A stretch of 64,000 nt of DNA from Romboutsia timonensis (GTDB taxonomy: Bacteria > Bacillota > Clostridia > Peptostreptococcales > Peptostreptococcaceae), in NCBI RefSeq assembly GCF_900106845.1, contig NZ_LT629850.1:426747-490746 (forward strand), written 5' to 3'. Below, in pieces: positions 61,454 through 64,000 of the stretch. Under the pieces are notes generated by a model, which saw only the letters and a list, made by a program, of their open reading frames with translations, had not been told where the DNA came from and made no database searches. Numbering within the stretch: the stretch's first letter is position 1; each line of letters begins with the position of its first letter. Position numbers and translations under genes: made by a program.

Positions 61454-62916
61454 CAGATTGTAGACAAAATAGCCATTTTTAACTTATATAAAATGGCTAT
61501 TTTCTTTTTTATAAAGATTTTTAGTGATAATATACTAAAAATAGGCGTGAGCCTTAGATTATTGGATGTATCTTTCCACATCCAATTAGCTAATTTTTTT
61601 AGATTCATGCATGAGAAAATAAGACTCACCTCCATCTCAATTTTCGACAAGCCTCTTAATTTTGTATATCTCATACCATGTTTCTCTTTTGCATCTGCAA
61701 AAACTCGTTCAATTGTTTCTTTACGTTTACTGTAAACTTTTTTTACATATGGCTTATGTCTAAGATGATCAGCTTCTTCTAAATAATTTTGCCATATATG
61801 CCTTGTAACTAACTTTTGTTTATTTTTACTATTAGTGCAAATATTTAAGTGTTCACAAGATTTGCAATCACTTGGATTAGATTTATACTCTCTATACCCA
61901 TCTCTATTGGTAGTTGAATATTTTAAAATTTTATTATTAGGACAAATATAACAGTCATAATACTCATCATATACATATTCATATTTCTTAAAAAATCCTT
62001 TTTTAGTCATAGGTCTTTTATATGGAATAGCAGGAATTATACCATCATCTAAAATAGTTTTACAAATATAAGGAGTTATATATCCAGCATCTATAGCTAT
62101 CGCTGTTGTATGTTGTTTACTATTATTTTTTATCTTTTGATATAAATCGGAAAAAGCTACGCTATCATGTATGTTACCAGATGTAATATGAAAATCTAAT
62201 ATGAAATTATTGTTATCACAAGCTGTATGCGCTAGATATGCGAAGCATTTTTCTTTTTCATTTTTGAAGAACATGCCACTATCCTTATCTGTATTACTCT
62301 CTATTTTTTCCTTTTTTTTTACCTCTTCATTTTTCACTTCACATAATGGACTTTTTCCATGTTTTAATCTATCTTCATTTATCTCTTTTTCTAGTTTTTC
62401 TTGATAATGCTTAGCTTGAATATCTACCTCTACTTTAGTATATTTTTTCTTATTAGCACTAGCTTTTATATGTGTTGAATCTATATAGATATTAGAAGAA
62501 TCTACAAATCCACATTTTGTAGCTCTCGCTAAAATTTCTTTAAATATTGATTCAAATAAATCTGTATTTTTAAATCGTCTTTCATAGTTTTTATTAAAAG
62601 TTGAGAAATGAGGAATTTTTTCAGTTAATGAGTAACCTAAAAACCATCTATACGCTACATTTACTTCTATTTCTCTAATTGTTTGCCTCATTGAAGGTAT
62701 GCCAAATAAATATTGAATTAAAACTATTTTTATTAAAACAACAGGATCTATACTTGGAGCTCCTAACGGAGAGTATAAATCTTTTACTTTATCATAAATA
62801 AAACTAAAATCTATTGCATTTTCTATTTTTCTTACTAAATGGTTTTCAGGAACCAATCCATCTAATATAACATTTATTTCATCATCTCTAAAATTTTCTT
62901 TTCTTATAGTTAACAT
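61453..62916 (-). CDS. IS1182-family transposase
   Basis: A 487-residue DDE transposase. The N-terminal domain includes GLVPENHLVRKIENAIDFSF and SIDPVVLIKIVLIQYLFGIP; SMRQTIREIEVNVAYRWFLG and HFSTFNKNYERRF precede the catalytic part. Candidate catalytic acidic residues are in YIDSTHIKASANK, AIAIDAGYITP and KRKETIERVFADAKEKHGMRY. The Cys-rich CKSCEHLNIC lies before the last third, as in IS1182 relatives. The ATG at 62916 follows GAGGTGAT. The TGA stop is completed by the first base of the flanking palindrome (61453), outside the element. Confidence 0.92.
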   Translation of the reverse strand: MLTIRKENFRDDEINVILDGLVPENHLVRKIENAIDFSFIYDKVKDLYSPLGAPSIDPVVLIKIVLIQYLFGIPSMRQTIREIEVNVAYRWFLGYSLTEKIPHFSTFNKNYERRFKNTDLFESIFKEILARATKCGFVDSSNIYIDSTHIKASANKKKYTKVEVDIQAKHYQEKLEKEINEDRLKHGKSPLCEVKNEEVKKKEKIESNTDKDSGMFFKNEKEKCFAYLAHTACDNNNFILDFHITSGNIHDSVAFSDLYQKIKNNSKQHTTAIAIDAGYITPYICKTILDDGIIPAIPYKRPMTKKGFFKKYEYVYDEYYDCYICPNNKILKYSTTNRDGYREYKSNPSDCKSCEHLNICTNSKNKQKLVTRHIWQNYLEEADHLRHKPYVKKVYSKRKETIERVFADAKEKHGMRYTKLRGLSKIEMEVSLIFSCMNLKKLANWMWKDTSNNLRLTPIFSILSLKIFIKKKIAILYKLKMAILSTI

Positions 62917-62978
62917 ATTTATCACCTCATAAAGAGTATTGACAAAAATAAAAGAGCGTAGACTTTGTCTACGCTCTG
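61454..62978 (-). mobile_element. Complete IS1182-family insertion sequence (1525 bp)
   Basis: The element lies between two identical 30-bp palindromes. Its ends are imperfect inverted repeats: CAGATTGTAGACAAAAT at the left and, read from the right, CAGAGCGTAGACAAAGT. Near the right end, AGAGCGTAGAC-TTT-GTCTACGCTCT (62953-62977) forms an 11-bp hairpin upstream of the transposase gene, as insertion sequences often do to block read-through. The single gene is intact and on the minus strand, so the copy may be active. Confidence 0.88.
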
Positions 62979-63008
62979 AGAAAGTAATAGGTTATCCTAT
63001 TACTTTCT
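62979..63008. repeat. Right copy of 30-bp palindromic target duplication
   Basis: Identical to 61424-61453. It probably holds the original downstream part of the GNAT gene terminator region. No T run follows, so it is a weak terminator. Confidence 0.85.
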
Positions 63009-63085
63009 ATATTTACAAAAGTTTTGATTATAAATTAGAAAATTGATATAATAATATTAAAATATAAGTTTAGGAGAGATAATTA

Positions 63086-63676
63086 ATGTATAATTTAAGT
63101 ACTATATTAGCAAGTATGGTTGCGATAGCAGTAGCTATATCTGTCCATGAGTTTGGTCATGCATACTCGGCGCATTTATTAGGTGATGATACAGCTAAAA
63201 TGTATGGAAGAATGACTTTAAATCCAGCAAAACATTTAGATATTATGGGTTTAATTGCAATGCTTATTGTTCATATAGGATGGGCAAAACCTGTACCTGT
63301 AAATCCAAATAATTTTAAAAACTATAAAGTAGGAAATGTAATAGTATCATTAGCAGGTGTTACTGCGAATATAATAACAGCTATAATATGCGTACTTATA
63401 AATAAATATGTAAATATGTTTGCAATAAATTTAATAGCGCAATATGTTATAGTCTACAATGTAGGATTTGCTGCATTTAATTTATTACCAATTCCACCAC
63501 TTGATGGATGGGGTGTAATATCTTCATTTATACCATATAAGTATAATGAAATAGCATATAAATATGAAAGTATGAGTAGTATGATATTCTTAATCTTTAT
63601 ACTTACAGGAGCATATAGTATATTTGTATCTCCAATAAGTAATATAATTTGGAAAATAGTATACTTATTCGCATAA
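63086..63676 (+). CDS. Site-2 protease family (M50) membrane zinc metalloprotease
   Basis: A 196-residue intramembrane protease. The zinc motif is HEFGHAYSAHLLGDDTAK (HExxH), with RMTLNPAKHLD and IGWAKPVPVNPNNF, and the second metal motif NLLPIPPLDGWGV (the Asp of LDG), typical of the short YwhC-like group without PDZ domain. There are about five membrane segments. The natural substrate is unknown. It starts 77 nt after the insertion sequence duplication and is followed after 17 nt by scpA, a common pairing in clostridia. Confidence 0.9.
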   Translation: MYNLSTILASMVAIAVAISVHEFGHAYSAHLLGDDTAKMYGRMTLNPAKHLDIMGLIAMLIVHIGWAKPVPVNPNNFKNYKVGNVIVSLAGVTANIITAIICVLINKYVNMFAINLIAQYVIVYNVGFAAFNLLPIPPLDGWGVISSFIPYKYNEIAYKYESMSSMIFLIFILTGAYSIFVSPISNIIWKIVYLFA

Positions 63677-63693
63677 TTTAAGAGGTAATTTAG

Positions 63694-64000
63694 ATGAAAT
63701 ATAATGTACAGCTTAAGGTTTATGAAGGACCACTAGATTTACTATATGACATGATATCTAAACAAAAAATAGATATCAAAGATATATCTATTATAGATAT
63801 AACTAAACAATATATAAATTATATAACTGCATTAGAGAAAATGGATTTAGAAGTAGCTAGTGAGTTTATAACTATGGCCTCAAAACTATTAGAAATAAAA
63901 TCTAGATATTTATTATATAAACAAAAAGACAATAATGAGGTAGAAGACCCACGCTTAGAGCTTATGGAAAAGCTAGAAGAATATAAAAAGTTTAAGCTAG
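63694..64000 (+). CDS. scpA: Segregation and condensation protein A, N-terminal part (runs off window)
   Basis: The first 102 residues of the kleisin subunit that bridges the Smc heads. MKYNVQLKVYEGPLDLLYDM is the conserved start, followed by IDIKDISIIDITKQYINYI and ASEFITMASKLLEIKSRYLL. AAGAGGTAATT precedes the ATG at 63694. The 3' end lies beyond the window. The smc gene is 41 kb upstream on the same strand. Confidence 0.93.
   Translation, partial: MKYNVQLKVYEGPLDLLYDMISKQKIDIKDISIIDITKQYINYITALEKMDLEVASEFITMASKLLEIKSRYLLYKQKDNNEVEDPRLELMEKLEEYKKFKL

Noticed and set aside
61493-62404. Forward-strand open frames within the insertion sequence
   Set aside because: Shadows of the minus-strand transposase gene; no motifs or start signals.
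1-64000. CRISPR arrays, tRNA or rRNA genes, prophage, or a conventional anti-phage defence island
   Set aside because: No regularly spaced repeats, no tRNA-like cloverleafs, and no phage or recognised defence genes were seen; apart from one insertion sequence the region is core chromosome.

Overview
The window is chromosomal DNA of a low-GC, endospore-forming clostridium. Codon use is strongly AT-biased, most genes have strong AGGAGG/GGTGAT-type ribosome binding sites, and most operons end in short hairpin terminators. Gene content and order (penicillin-binding protein next to sigK, efp with a CD1247-type zinc-ribbon gene, iscR-iscS-iscU-mnmA-alaS, ireB-membrane protein-ruvX-DUF1292, fur, an SASP-like gene beside dacF) fit the family Peptostreptococcaceae, close to Clostridioides difficile and its relatives (Paraclostridium, Romboutsia, Terrisporobacter). 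This placement comes from recalled gene order, not from a database search.

Layout. 1-4.1 kb: end of pyrimidine-nucleoside phosphorylase, mltG, then a tRNA wobble-uridine pair (trmR and a trhP1-like U32 gene) and udk. 4.1-11.6 kb: a class B PBP, an uninterrupted sigK without a pro-sequence, and two large adjacent sensor-kinase genes. 11.6-16.8 kb: aroE, four pseudopilin genes, aroK, aroQ, then efp and a zinc-ribbon protein. 17-30.6 kb: rnc, a radical SAM gene, smc, ftsY, ylxM-ffh, rpsP-khpA, rimM-trmD-rplS, rbgA and rnhB, i.e. ribosome biogenesis, protein targeting and chromosome organisation. 30.6-42.7 kb: an FMN-dependent 2-hydroxyacid dehydrogenase, capA (minus strand), yraN-yifB-dprA-topA, codY, rarA, a GNAT gene and a ROK glucokinase. 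43.4-50.1 kb: iscR with its operator, iscS, iscU, mnmA, and an alanine-type T-box leader before alaS. 50.1-60.7 kb: ireB, a large unknown membrane protein, ruvX, DUF1292, an LCP protein, fur, ydjM-like, RNase J, a YlbF-family gene, ylxP, a flavin reductase, an SASP-like gene and dacF. 60.8-64 kb: a GNAT gene, a complete IS1182-type insertion sequence, a site-2-type protease and the start of scpA.

Most genes are conserved housekeeping or sporulation genes. Four things stand out. (1) The two neighbouring sensor kinases carry complementary defects: the first has an intact ATP-binding domain but Tyr in place of the phospho-accepting His, and the second has an intact SHELKTPL box but a ruined ATP-binding domain. 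Together they look like one kinase split over two proteins, beside sigK. (2) A dispersed, GC-richer intergenic repeat occurs three times, each copy directly after the U-tract of a gene terminator and in sense orientation. It is built from hairpins and a 25-26 nt cassette that is precisely present or absent at two positions. (3) The IS1182-type element sits between two exact 30-bp copies of a palindrome, and its transposase stop codon is completed by the flanking target base. (4) One pseudopilin gene has lost its prepilin leader by a 2-nt shift and may be expressed by GTGA re-initiation.
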